Notes: generated by a model not told the origin, from the letters alone. Counted from the stretch's first letter, positions 1-10,816 are shown. The stretch is DNA of 12,740 nt from Basidiobolus heterosporus B8920 (GCA_000697455.1 JNET01029031.1:1-12740); one strand, 5' to 3'. Numbers and translations are program-made.

Positions 1-1147
1 CCTTAGTATCCCGTTTCTCTGACTCTAGTTGTAAGCCAGAAACCTTGCTCATATGGGCATTTCTGTCACGTATCAGAATATCGATACCGGTCTTGTTGAT
101 CAGTACATAGGGACTGTAGATTGAAAACCGGAAAGAACCGCCAGAATCTGCGATCTCTAGACGCTTGATTTTGAGGTCAAGCCTTTGCTTCTGTGCATTC
201 TGCATAACAAGCACATCTTCTATTGGTACTTCGTAGTTATTGGATGATCCAATGATCGCGTACTCGCTGAAGTCATATCCTGCGTCTGGCACCTGAACAC
301 TCAGCAACAAGAGTTGGTCAAGTTGAGATGTATGCACCTGGGTGACCTTTCCCTGCTGCAAGAAGCCAGTCCAACTTTGCCTTTTAGCCTTATCAACAAG
401 TCGGTAACGAATGTCGTACGGTAGGAGATTCTCAATTTCAAATGGAGGACTCAATCGAATCGCCATGCAAGGATAGATTGAGTTCAACGGGTCATTCTTG
501 TCGTAACGAGCATTGACTTGGTATCTAAACGGGGCGGTAGATTTGTCATAGGATTGACAAACCACTGTGCGCGGGTAGTTGTCTACCAAAAGCTCTCGCC
601 AATAGAGGTGGTTGGTACTCCAGGAATAGTCATAAGCTAGAGGTCGGATCTTGATTGCATTGCTATATCCGGTTTTGATGTTGACAGGGAAATCCTCCGA
701 TGGGGGGATAATTGCAGGGGCTGAGAGAGCATCTCCTTGGTAATTAACCATGATCAACTCCATGGGAATGGGCGTGCGATTCTCTATAACGAGTGGTGAA
801 CGGAAGGTGACAATCTTGGTGTTTTCGTGTAGCTTGACGTCACACACGAGCCTGTGGGAAACATATTCCACCTTTGGACGTAGGGTGTACATAGATGAGC
901 CTTCGATATCGACTGGGATGTTCTTAATGCTTTCCCAAGGGATGTTCTCGAACTGGATATTCAACCGATTACGCGTGACTGTAGTTGTCTCTCGGATCTT
1001 CCGCCAGTCATCAAATCGCCATGGGATATCATCTCCATTGGGGATTTTCTGGAGAGCCGTTTGTGTATTATCATCGTCTTCGTTCTCGCACCAGATAAAC
1101 ATGTCTAATCCGGTTCGATTCTTAATGATGTAAGGTACCGCTGTACC
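1..1147 (-). other. VAB (Vps13 adaptor-binding) domain, repeats 1-4
   Basis: Four successive repeats are visible in the last exon, each centred on a conserved Asn in a beta-strand motif: [10 protein letters not shown] (N1854), [11 protein letters not shown] (N1967), [11 protein letters not shown] (N2084) and [11 protein letters not shown] (N2195). The spacings are 113, 117 and 111 residues. The family's VAB domain has six such repeats and recruits adaptors that carry a PxP motif. The invariant Asn is known to matter in yeast and human proteins. Repeats 5 and 6 and the C-terminal ATG2_C-like and PH-like parts should lie left of the window. Confidence 0.85.
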
Positions 1148-4100
1148 TCGGTCTTTTGGAATAGTGTGGTCTGATTGTACACTGATGCGTGATGCAACAC
1201 CAAGAGCAGCCTCGAGAAAAGCATGAGAAAGATTGACATCAAGATGCTTCTTCGATTCAATAACGGTCGATTTGTTGGCCTCAGCTATCTGAACCTCAAA
1301 TTCCCAAGGTTCAATTAGTGGTTCCCAGTGAGAATTCCTGAGATTTAGGAAATTTGTTTGGAGAGCCACTTGAGCCTTTAATTGAAGCTTTGAAGACCAG
1401 TTTGTTGCCTTGACAAAGCATTGTGTGAGTTGAAAATCTACGAATGGCAGATCATTCATATCGTTGACCAGGATAATCCCAAGATTCTCAAAGGTAAGGT
1501 GGAGATCTTCCTTCAGGTTGATCTTCGGCTTGGTATCACTAGCAGTGGAGTTTATGGTTGCAGTATCGAAATTCAAATCCTCAATGTCTGGCAAATCGAG
1601 ATCCATGATAGATTGACTCACGGAAGAAGCAGCAATAGAAGAAGGTCTACTATTCGAAAGCGAGCCGGACGGTGGTTCATCACGATTCAGTAGTTTGGCT
1701 GCTTTATCAATGACATTCATAAATAATAGCAAATCGCGGTAGGAAATGCGGGTGACGAGGGGGAAGACATCAATTCGAACACTAGTCAAATGCGCATTAG
1801 GGGAAGTATCTCGATCGTCTATCGATACGATGAGGTCGAAGTTGTCTACAACACGAAGAGTACTTTCTTCTCTTCGATCCATTCGGCATAGAAATACCCC
1901 GACATGGTTAACAGATAACTCCATAATGGACCTTTGTCGTAACGCGATCTGGTGGCCAGAGAAGACCACAGCCTCTGAATTTACGTCTTTCGAATCCGCC
2001 AGCAAGATAATCTCAGCATTGACAACGCTTATATTATATGTAAACATATCCTGACTATTGTGCGGAGAAGTTGCAGTCTGATCTTCCTTGGGTGTAGCTT
2101 CGGATCCTGGAGGAGTGGACTGGGTTGTTCCAGCAGAGAATGGGCTCAAGAAAAAGTCTCTAATAGCAACAAGTTGGTCCAACACAAGTATCATTTTAGG
2201 GCTGTCAACAGTAATAGAGGCATCTGTTTTAAGATTCGAAGTTTGTCGATATACTAGAACGAATTGATGACCTCCTTGAGTAACTGCCGGAAGGATTTCT
2301 TTGAACTGGTTATCTGGATCAGGTCGAGAGTCGGTGACAACAAGCGAGTGAATTCTCACTTCTGTCTCAGTTGATTGATCAGACGACAATTTCACGTCTA
2401 GGCTCATATCGTTCAGTGAGAATTGGCATAAACTGGTCGTGGATTCAGTCTCATCACCAGAAAAGATGTCCAAAAATACGGTTTGCATGGTGAAGTTTCC
2501 TTCGAAGAATGTCCATACCTCATTCAAGTTGGAAGCGGGGTTCGACTTGGCCGAACTTGTTTCGTTTGATAAGGCTTTGCCGGGATCATTATTAGTGCTT
2601 GAATTATCTCCGCCAAACACTAACGTGATGGCATCCAATACTTCAAAAACAAGGTTGTACTGCTTCTCGGTTAACCCTATTTTGATTTCCGAGATCGCGC
2701 CACTAGCCTGGTATTCAAAGAGGTTAGGATCTTATCCTATTGTAGAGAAAATGCTGAGGAGATACTCAGGAAATGCTGATAATTTACCTTGGTGTCTGGG
2801 CGTTTAGAGCCTACGGTATGCTCTCCATAAATGACGTTAAGATTGATGTCCACGTCGTCGATGATTTGAAGTGATCGTGTCTTTTGGGACTCAGGTAGGT
2901 AAGACGTGGAGACCAAGTGGATATTCTTGATTTCTAATTGAATCATATTCAAAAATGCCTTGGCAACCTCGGGGTTAGGCGAAAAGGTATTCGAGGCCGA
3001 AATCTCACCCAAGTAGGCAGTCAACGTATATTTCAGGTCTTGTTTTGTCGGATAAATAATGACCGGGGATCGAATAGCGATATCGAAGTGCATTTTGGGA
3101 ACCTGTTCTTGGAGTTGCGCAGCAGACTCAGCGGCTGCAACTCTAGCCGACTCGAAAAGACCATGCATTTCTGCAAATTTGCTCGCAAAGTTGAGAAGAA
3201 CCAACAGAGGCTCCTCCAAGAACAGCAATTTCGCTGAACCCATGCGTAGATAAACCGAAGAATCGTGACCGCTTTCTGGGAATGTTTCGTATCTAAAGTC
3301 AGCTAGCTCTTCTCCCTCAATGGTGAGTAGATACGCAAAAGACTCCTCATTTCTTGGATTCATAAAATTCGATACACTTATGTTGCCTAACTTGGCGCCC
3401 AAGCGTAGATATTCATCTTTCAGAACAATGGCCGCATCACCCTTCAACAAGGATATTGAGGAAAGCTTGGTTCCATTGTCGTTCAGAATGAAATTCACGC
3501 TCTTCATCTTAGCCAGGATCTTCATAGTGTTGTTGGTCGCCGTAGGATTCGTTCCAGGCTGGTCTACGTTCTCAATAAGATTCCCAGACATAGTGTTCGG
3601 AGGAGTTGGTGAGACAAATGTAGCAAGAAGGAAATCATAAAGAGTTAGGACACTCTTGTTGGTAATTACAACATTAACGGAAGAAAAGGAGATATCGACT
3701 ATTTGGTCAAACTTCTCGTATGTTGACATGTACTCTGGAGATTGAGGGCTAATCGAATGATAGAGGATTCGGACTAGCTCAGCTTGATCCTCTTTGTCCT
3801 CCGTCTCAGAAGTAATAATGTACTCAAATCCTTTTCCGGGATTCATCATATCCTCCACGGTAAGCGATTGAATAGTGATCAAAGACTCCATGTCGAATTT
3901 TCGCTGAGTTAGCTCGATACGGAAGCTATTTAATTTCATGTTGGCAAGAATGACTTCTTTCATCTGCTTATCAGCTTTACGAAGAGACGCCTCTAGTACT
4001 TCGATGCTGAAAGAGAATTCCACCAATTTGTGTTCAATGCTTAGCTTACTACTACTAAGCGCGTCATCCTAACAATATTCGCCAAAAAATTAGGTTCATG

Positions 4101-7100
4101 TCCGCCGTCATATTCTTCAGTCAACTCGACATACCTGATCGTTTTTAGCATCAAAAAATTCGTCGTCCTCATCTTCGTCATCTTGATCAATTAGCAACTC
4201 CTCCATATTGTAGTTACTGTAGTAATTTGTTCCTATGACGGAGTGTTGCTGCGTGACAGGATCTACTGGTTGATCATCGCCGAGCACGAGGTCAAGAACC
4301 TTCATAAGGGCTTTATACTTTGTATCGGAAACGTTGATTTTAAGTAGCGGTAAAGCGCCAGAGACCTTCAATCCTGTAATGTTAGAAGCTTGGGGAATAA
4401 TTGAGACATCAACACAAAACTTCATGTTGATACGGTCCACAATATGAAGATCATCCGTGCGGTCGGAAGTATCTGTGCTCTTTATCTTGGCTAAACAAGC
4501 TTCAAGATTCTGCCCAACCAAAAGCTAAAATTTCAAAAGATCTGATTTAGTAGCTGGCTTTCTGTAGATATTTCGAGTATTGCCTTCTTACCTGAACAGA
4601 GCTCATATTGACTTGAAATCTATCATACATTAGGTTTTCAAGCTCTTTAAGATCACTGTCAGTGAGATTTCCTTTGATCTTCTCCTCCATCTCGACCTTA
4701 TGTTCCTTGCTGACCAGCTCACTTTCAATCATGATGTGACCAGAATCTAGGACCACGACTTGGGTATTCTTATCATTACAGCTTTTAAATAGTTAATACA
4801 CGTTTGCAAATTGCTTGAGGTCGAATGATAGACCATACTTTTCAGGGAATATAAAGATTGGAGCGTTGAGATCAATCTTTACATCAATGGTTTTGTGCTC
4901 CTCCAAGGCAAACTGAAGTCCAGCCTTGGTTTGTTGGGTGAGTCCTTCGATGGTACTCCCAGCCGCTTCCTATAGAAAGCAATTGTTAATAAGGTTTTCT
5001 CGTGACAAATCCAATGTAGACATCGTTACCATCAGTGCCACCATGGTTTCTAAAGTAGATACTGGCGGCTTGAGGAATTTGGTCACAGCATCAATGACGG
5101 AAGGATTGTATATCACTTCTAAGTTTTGCATTTTCATCATCAAAGCATCATCTGCATGGCTATCCAAAGGGTTGTGCTCGAAGTCAAGATAGAAGAATGG
5201 ATTACTATGCGGTCTTAAGAATTCAAGGGTCTGCTTAGGACTAGGAAATAGAATTAGTGCGACTGAACCACAAAAAAGAATAGCCCGATAGTCGACATAC
5301 TGCTCGCTTGAGTCTTCATTATCAACGATCATATCATCAACGTCATCATTAGTATCTTGTACACGCATGAGCAACGGATACAACGTTCCTTCAGTGTTCC
5401 CGTCGTACAAATTCAATCCATTGAGAGAGAGACCAGCTTTGAAAGAATTGAATCTATTCAGGAGCTTCATAGTGACAGTATCGAAAACAAGCTCCGCAAT
5501 GGTACTCTTGGAATTGTGAGGCCCTTGCTTCAGTGCAAGTGAGCCTCTTTTGAGTTGGGTTGTCACCGATAAAATCACACACTAGATTGGTTGGAGAATT
5601 ACTAGACAGATCGTCACTATCAGCTTGAAGTCAAGATTCATACCTCCTTGGGAGGCTGCAAAGCAACATCTGCTTGGCTTTCGTCAAAGTCGATTGTTTC
5701 GTATAGTTCTTGTTTCTGCTCCTCAGTAAGTGTTGGCCCATCTTCTTTACCTTGAGACTAAGAACCGATTGGCAACATTAGTTGAGCACTTTGCAAATAT
5801 TAGCTAATAGAAATATACATCTGAGCTCCGACCACTGAACCAGCCACCAAGCCACCCGGTCGGCTTTTCATTTTCTTTTTGTTTAGCTGCAATAGGATAT
5901 TCCCGAAAGGATCAATGAAAATGAAAGGAAATCTATATAAAAAGAGTAAAACAAACCGATGAGAGCTTTTTCTTTTTTGAGTTTTGATTGGGCCAAGGAT
6001 CTGTAGAAACGGAGGTCTTCGAAAGACAGGATCCGCTCGAGATTCTTCAGTTTGGCTTCATTCTTGGTAAAGTGATGAAGATCAGTTACGCATTGGTATG
6101 AAGAGAAAGTAACTAGGGAGACATACCTCGGGTGTTAATCTTCCTAGCTGTGAATCGACATAAAGGGGAATGTAGGCTTTTCGTCGATCACGACGTTCTG
6201 CAAAGTATTCCCAAGACCACTTCCGGTTACGCTCATGGATTTCGGAGTAAACACACCTGCCTTTTTGCCAACAACATCACTTAGCTTCACATCGAAAAGT
6301 CAAAAAGAATCTCAATCATACCAGCATATTCTAGCCAGGCTCGTGGATTTTTCTTGATACTAACATGCCTAGGTGGTCGGTATTTCTGGAACTATAGAAG
6401 GAGTATCAATATCTAGTTTCATCAAGAAATACCCTTCAAGTCATCTCAACCTTCTTCTGCCGCATTGAGTATTCAAATAGGTTGGCCAGTAATAGCATGT
6501 CACGGTACTGCTCATCATCAAATACAAATCCGAATTCTTCGAACAACAATCCGGCAGCAATCTTTGGAGCATCAACGTTGAAATTCTTGTTCACTCGGAT
6601 CTAATAACAATAAGTTAGAGTGTGTGGATGAGCGAGCGTGTGATTGATGCTTACCCGACCAACACCGGTGACCGGTTTGAGTATAAATTGATGCCCTTTG
6701 ACCTTATTTTTGTCAGTTGAAATCTACGATAAGTCCCATAGAACCATTAGTGGCTACTCGACTAGATTAAATGCATGAGATCCAACCATTTGTGTAAAGT
6801 GCTCTACAAACTCTTCGTATGGTTTTCCCGCCAAGGAAACAGATTCAGTATTCCAGTAAACAGCCATGGAGCTTAACCTCACCAACTATAAGAGTGAAAT
6901 GGATTAATCAAGGTTCGGGGAGAACGAGCCCTCTTGATAGTCCTACTTTATGAATGATGTCCGTCTGTTGATCAATGAAAGTTTCTTTCCAGTTTTCATC
7001 GGTGGATGCTGCTGAAAGCCCATGTAAAGTAAACCCAACCGAGAACGGATGCTTAAGACAAAAAGGTTTAGTGTTATGTATTTCCGATGGTTTAGGTCGA

Positions 7101-7855
7101 GGGGCTCACTTCAGGGTTACTGATTTTATCCTCGTATCTTATGTGAATATTGTTGATGGAGACTTGTAGGTTGTCAGCGATCTTTGTGGCTAATTGCGTT
7201 ACAAATGAAGCGGACTTGGCTTCATTCTGTTCTACTCATTATAGGTGAATATGAAGCATTGAGTAATGTCAGCAAGTCTATTTATCTCTATACCTTGTGC
7301 AGGATCGAGCTTTGATTGAGTAGAAAGTAGCTCGGCTGTCTCTAGCCTTTCCTGTTTAAGCGCTTGCTCTCGTTCCTCCTCTTCTTCTTGATTATATTCG
7401 GATTCCCCACTGGGAGTAGCCAAAAGGTATACGTTATTTATGTACACTCGTACGGGTTGGTTCTTAAGATTGTGCCAAGGGATTTTACAGGTTAGCTCGC
7501 CCAAATATCCTATTCAACAAACATTATTTTTGGGCACCAAGAAACGGGCTAGAGGAGTTTCAAGAAATACACTCTTGACCGAAACAAGGAATATATGCTA
7601 AGCAGTATAAGTACAAACCTTCGACGACATTGATGGGTAGGTTAAATTTATCCAAAGCTTCTCTTTTCAACTTTAAATTTCGTAGTACCACGTCCCCTGC
7701 GTGAAACAACAGATAAATCCCACGGCTCTAGCAAAAGTTCACAGGAAATTTCGAGTACCTTTCCATACACCAACATTGAATTGGGAGGTTTCCAGATTGT
7801 CGACATAATCACCCAGGAATTTATTTAGCACACTGGCAAAAATTCCCTCAAACAT
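1..7855 (-). CDS. VPS13: VPS13-family bridge-like lipid transfer protein, N-terminal ~2,226 residues (spliced, partial at left edge)
   Basis: VPS13 proteins are long channels that move bulk lipids between organelles at contact sites. I traced 19 exons: 7855-7759, 7696-7619, 7509-7294, 7231-7110, 7051-6947, 6885-6787, 6723-6655, 6600-6451, 6391-6322, 6260-6127, 6062-5957, 5886-5819, 5757-5644, 5581-5030, 4969-4839, 4781-4592, 4524-4135, 4068-2788 and 2707-1. All junctions are GT..AG and every phase agrees. The start is the first in-frame ATG after an upstream stop (TGA at 7963-7961), and the protein begins with the chorein signature [15 protein letters not shown]. Family hallmarks follow: [11 protein letters not shown], an acidic coiled stretch near residues 100-125, [19 protein letters not shown] and GWLGGWFSG (about 424-432). 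Four VAB repeats lie in the last exon. Introns crowd the 5' part, while the last exon is open for at least 2.7 kb. Yeast Vps13 is about 3,144 residues, so roughly 900 should lie beyond the left edge. No disruption seen. The acceptor at 4069 is less certain than the others. Confidence 0.95.
4045..4134 (-). other. VPS13 intron 17 with two in-frame acceptors
   Basis: The donor is at 4134. Two AG acceptors keep the reading frame. One ends at 4069 and gives a 66-bp intron, with downstream residues [15 protein letters not shown]. The other ends at 4045 and gives a 90-bp intron, starting LSIEHKL. I chose 4069 because most introns of this gene are 54-70 bp and a plausible branch site (CCTAAT) precedes it. 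Which site is used cannot be settled from sequence alone. Confidence 0.6.
4141..4161 (-). other. FFAT-like motif EFFDAKN in VPS13 (about residues 889-895)
   Basis: The last codons of exon 17 encode EFFDAKN directly after an acidic run (DQDDEDEDD). The FFAT consensus is E-F-F-D-A-x-E with an acidic flank, and it binds the MSP domain of VAP proteins on the ER. Here six of the seven positions fit and position 7 is Asn, with Asp at position 8. Human VPS13A and VPS13C are known to bind VAP through FFAT motifs at a similar distance from the N-terminus (about residue 840-880). Binding here is inferred, not shown. Confidence 0.7.
7294..7855 (-). other. Chorein N-terminal domain of VPS13 (exons 1-3)
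   Basis: Residues 1 to about 100 form the chorein_N domain that caps the lipid-transfer channel. In yeast and human VPS13 and in ATG2 this end faces the donor membrane, usually the ER. The segments seen are [15 protein letters not shown], then [17 protein letters not shown], then [19 protein letters not shown], then [13 protein letters not shown]. They match the order in known family members. Introns at 7697-7758 (62 bp) and 7510-7618 (109 bp) interrupt the domain. The second is the longest intron in the gene. Confidence 0.93.
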
Positions 7856-8026
7856 ATTTTCTTGGTCTAAATTGAAACAGTGAACGCGCTTGGGCGGTTG
7901 TTTCGTTACGGTAAGGGGTAGGTCTGGAAAGGAGTATGCTTGTGATTTTACACTAGGCAATCAAGTCTAACCTATTTACTGCTATGGAGCTTGGTTAATT
8001 ATCACACAAGAATCCAGATCCACCTC

Positions 8027-8047
8027 ACTTGTCGTGATGTCACAAGT
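8027..8047. promoter_or_regulatory. CRE-like near-palindrome within 6-bp inverted arms
   Basis: Perfect inverted arms ACTTGT (8027-8032) and ACAAGT (8042-8047) enclose TGATGTCA (8035-8042). This differs by one base from the bZIP/ATF site TGACGTCA. It could be a bZIP binding site in the shared upstream region, but a site this short may arise by chance. Confidence 0.3.
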
Positions 8048-8178
8048 AATAAAAACATCATAGGAGATGAATCAATCAAGTGATAAATTAGGTAAGGAAC
8101 GGGCAACGCACGTCAATATGATACCGATATTAAAAATCATGCCATCCATTCGCTCAAGATTCACGCCTATCCCACACT

Positions 8179-8237
8179 AAGCATCCTGGAAAGCATCTTA
8201 AAAATATCCTAAAAGGCACTAAAAAGTAACCTAAAAA
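8179..8237. repeat. Degenerate ~11-bp tandem array with helically phased A-tracts
   Basis: Six runs of A start at 8179, 8190, 8200, 8211, 8221 and 8233. The steps are 11, 10, 11, 10 and 12 bp, so the mean is 10.8, close to one helical turn. The repeat unit resembles AAAGCATCCTA and has several substitutions. Phased A-tracts of 4-6 bp are known to bend DNA in one direction. The first two runs are short (AA, AAA) and the last four are AAAA or AAAAA. The array lies about 300 bp from each start codon. Confidence 0.7.
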
Positions 8238-8533
8238 GCATCTTGCGTATCCTGTGTTCCCAGTCCAGCCCTTATGCTCCTTTTGTAGGCCAAGTGGAAA
8301 GAACCACGATATCCACTTACCTAAGCACTTTTTCTAATCCAATTATTATATCATGTTGAAGTTGCTTACTTCGAAAGTCCTATCGATGGCCGAACCCGCC
8401 GAATCTATGAATCGAGAAACATTTGAACACCATCTAGAATTTTCCAAATTCGTAACTACATTTATTAGCCTCCTCAGCCAATCATACTAAGTAGGCAAGT
8501 TTATAGACTATTTTTGTACGTTGCTTCCTAGTA

Positions 8534-10253
8534 ATGCCTGTTGGTAAACGGAATATTGGCAGTTCAAAGACATTGAGTTCTCTACCCAAGCAGTCTGAAA
8601 GCCCTGAGATGAATACATTGATATGGTTTCGCACCGACCTGAGAACACAAGATAACACAGCCTTATATGAAGCTGCAGAGTTCGCTAAACGAGGCACCAA
8701 TGTGCTTCTTGGACTATTTGTCATTTCAACTGAAGAATGGAAAGCACATGACCTGAGCCCATTAAAAGTTGACTTTATGCTACGAAATCTCCTCAGTTTA
8801 AAAAAGAAACTCACCGAACTTAATGTACCCCTTATAATTGAGCAAGCCGAAGACCCAGAAGACATCCCACAAGTCATATTATCGCTATGTCAAGAGCATA
8901 AGATTGATAAGGTGTTTTGTAACCGTGAGTACGAAGTAGATGAACAAAAACGGGATGAAAAAACCGATGTCCTGCTGAACCAAAATGGTATAGAGTTTCA
9001 TCGTCGACACGACCAATGTATAGTGGAACCAGGAGTAGTCGTTACCCAGGCGGAAAAGCCATACACAGTCTTTACACCATTCAAGAAAAATTGGCTGCGA
9101 AAAGTAGGTAGCGAAAAGAAGTATCATACTCCTTTACCAGCCCCTGCAGCTTTTCCAGCTGGTAACTTATCTCAATTCGCACCTCTTGAGACTGATCCAC
9201 CCTCAGAGTTGGAGGAATTTCCGCTGAGCTCAGAAATGCGGAAAGTCAGTATCTCTTTATACCCCTCAGGAGAGACAGAGGCCCACTCTCGTCTAGACAA
9301 GTTCTGCCAGAAGAAAATACTGGATTACGATACTGACAGAGATTACCCTTTTGAGGACGGCACCAGTGTCCTATCACCATACCTAGCATTAGGAGTGATT
9401 TCTGCGCGTCAGTGCCTCGCAAAAGCACTCAGTGCTAACGAAAACAGGATAGATTCAGGCAACGAGGGAGTTCAGACATGGATTTCTGAGTTAGCCTGGC
9501 GAGACTTTTATAGAAATGTCCTCGTATCCTTCCCACGGGTATGCAAAAACCGGGCTTTCAAGCCAGAAACCGAAGATATTGCCTGGAACGATGGCCAGAA
9601 ACACTTCAAGGAATGGTGTGAAGGACGAACTGGATATCCCATTGTAGATGCTGGTAACACCAACAATAATCATGTAGCGTAGAAATGACTAATGGCTGTA
9701 CATAGGAATGCGGCAACTCAACTCGATTGGTTGGATGCACAATCGACTCCGAATGATAGTAGCTATGTTCCTTACTAAAGATCTTCTGATTAATTGGCAA
9801 GAAGGCGAGCGCTATTTTATGAACCACTTGGTTGACGGGGATTTCGCGTCCAATAATGGAGGCTGGCAGTGGGTAAGCCGAGCATAGAGTCTATACACCG
9901 GGATATTGCTTCTCATGAGTTTTTAATATAGGCCGCATCCACTGGAACCGACTCCCAACCATATTTTCGCATATTTAACCCTGCACTTCAATCCGAACGC
10001 TTTGACTTGGATGGGAATTTCATCCGAAAGTGGGTTCCAGAGTTGAGATCAGTGCAAGTAAAGGCCATTCATGAGCCCTACAAACACCTGACTCCTTCTG
10101 AATTTGAGAAACTGGGGTAAATGCTATGTCTATAATGCTTGGTTTTCCTTAAACTAACTCACGACCTGTAGATACCCAAAGCCAATAGTGGATCATTTGA
10201 AAGTCCGCCAGAGTACTCTAGCAGCATTTAAAGCTGTTGCTAAGAAGAAGTAG
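8534..10253 (+). CDS. PHR1: Class I CPD deoxyribodipyrimidine photolyase (spliced, complete, 517 aa)
   Basis: The enzyme binds UV-made cyclobutane pyrimidine dimers and splits them using light, with FADH- as catalyst. Exons are 8534-9653, 9706-9872, 9932-10116 and 10172-10253; introns are 52, 59 and 55 bp with GT..AG ends and consistent phases. An N-terminal alpha/beta antenna domain (about 26-160) is followed by a helical FAD domain. Counterparts of the E. coli electron-transfer tryptophans W382, W359 and W306 are W427, W404 and W351. N423 matches flavin-contacting N378, and E319 and W322 match substrate residues E274 and W277. H72, E137, C337 and K338 match methenyltetrahydrofolate contacts, with D136 replacing Asn, so a folate antenna is likely. 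An in-frame stop at 8504 limits the start to 8534 or Met26 at 8609. E. coli PhrB has about 472 residues and yeast Phr1 565. NNGGWQWAASTGTD and [12 protein letters not shown] look bacterial. A cryptochrome or 6-4 photolyase fits less well. Confidence 0.95.
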
Positions 10254-10520
10254 CCCCTATACTCTCCTTTAATCATTGCTGAAATCATTAGCGACGGCTA
10301 GTTTGTAAGGTACTTTGGATTGTAGAAACCAAGTTCAACCCTCTCGTTTATATTGGTAGAGTTATTGGCAATCCATCTGTCACACTGTTGATATACTTCA
10401 AGTGTTATTTCCCATTTCATAACACACTGCTTTTATTAGTGTATTTAATCAGAGTTAACATTTATCTCTTTCTCAAGAGGTCTATACAATATCATATTAC
10501 ATGCTCAAAATCGTGTGAGA
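10254..10520. other. Photolyase 3' flank, non-coding
   Basis: This stretch is AT-rich and holds no convincing frame. It should carry the photolyase 3' UTR and polyadenylation region. No canonical AATAAA is seen. A few CpG remain (near 10292, 10296, 10345 and 10512), unlike the repeats further right. Confidence 0.5.
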
Positions 10521-10816
10521 TTCTAGGAGGCATTGGGAGTGATATGGCATATTGGATGATGTAATTTTCACTTTGCTTACTTCATGTCAACTTTACACTT
10601 GATAAATCTAAGTAATATGTATTGCATGTTAATGAAGGTACTAAGAATACATGGATAAAGTGGGTCATTTGGACATGCTTGAGAAAGGCAAGCAATCTGA
10701 GTGTTTCTAATTTGTGAAAATATTTAACTAAAACTCGAGTGTGAATTTTGGGTGAGAAGAAATTGGTAAGTAAATATATTAAGGGTAAAAATATTTTCAC
10801 TAACTTAAAACTGTTC

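Larger units (their letters stand above)
7856..8533. promoter_or_regulatory. Divergent intergenic region between VPS13 and the photolyase gene
   Basis: This 678-bp stretch separates two start codons that point away from each other, so it should carry both promoters and both 5' leaders. No conserved coding frame is visible. For the photolyase there is a CCAAT box at 8478-8482 and a TATA-like TTTATAG at 8500-8506. The TATA-like site is only about 28 bp before the first ATG, so it may be chance. VPS13 has a favourable start context, with A at -3 (AAAATATG). An ordered array of A-tracts and a CRE-like near-palindrome are listed separately. Transcription starts cannot be placed. Confidence 0.6.

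Noticed and set aside
750-5542. Plus-strand open frames (for example 750-1133, 1421-1693, 2439-2807, 3320-3640, 4926-5192)
   Set aside because: They lie opposite VPS13 exons, whose minus-strand frame is conserved and continuous. They have no recognisable domains and are antisense shadows.
6975-7169. Plus-strand open frame of 64 codons
   Set aside because: It overlaps VPS13 exons 4-5 and an intron on the other strand and has no recognisable motif.
7739-7960. Longer N-terminus for VPS13 beginning at 7960
   Set aside because: The codon at 7960 is TTG, not ATG. The first in-frame ATG after the upstream stop is 7855, which matches the conserved start of the family.
8482-9827. Minus-strand open frames across the photolyase gene (8482-8877, 8885-9127, 9246-9428, 9491-9673, 9606-9827)
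   Set aside because: They are antisense to conserved photolyase exons and carry no family signature.
8534-10253. Cryptochrome or (6-4) photolyase identity
   Set aside because: Folate-contact residues and the class I CPD motifs GERYFM, NNGGWQW and FRIFNP are present, and there is no cryptochrome-type C-terminal extension.
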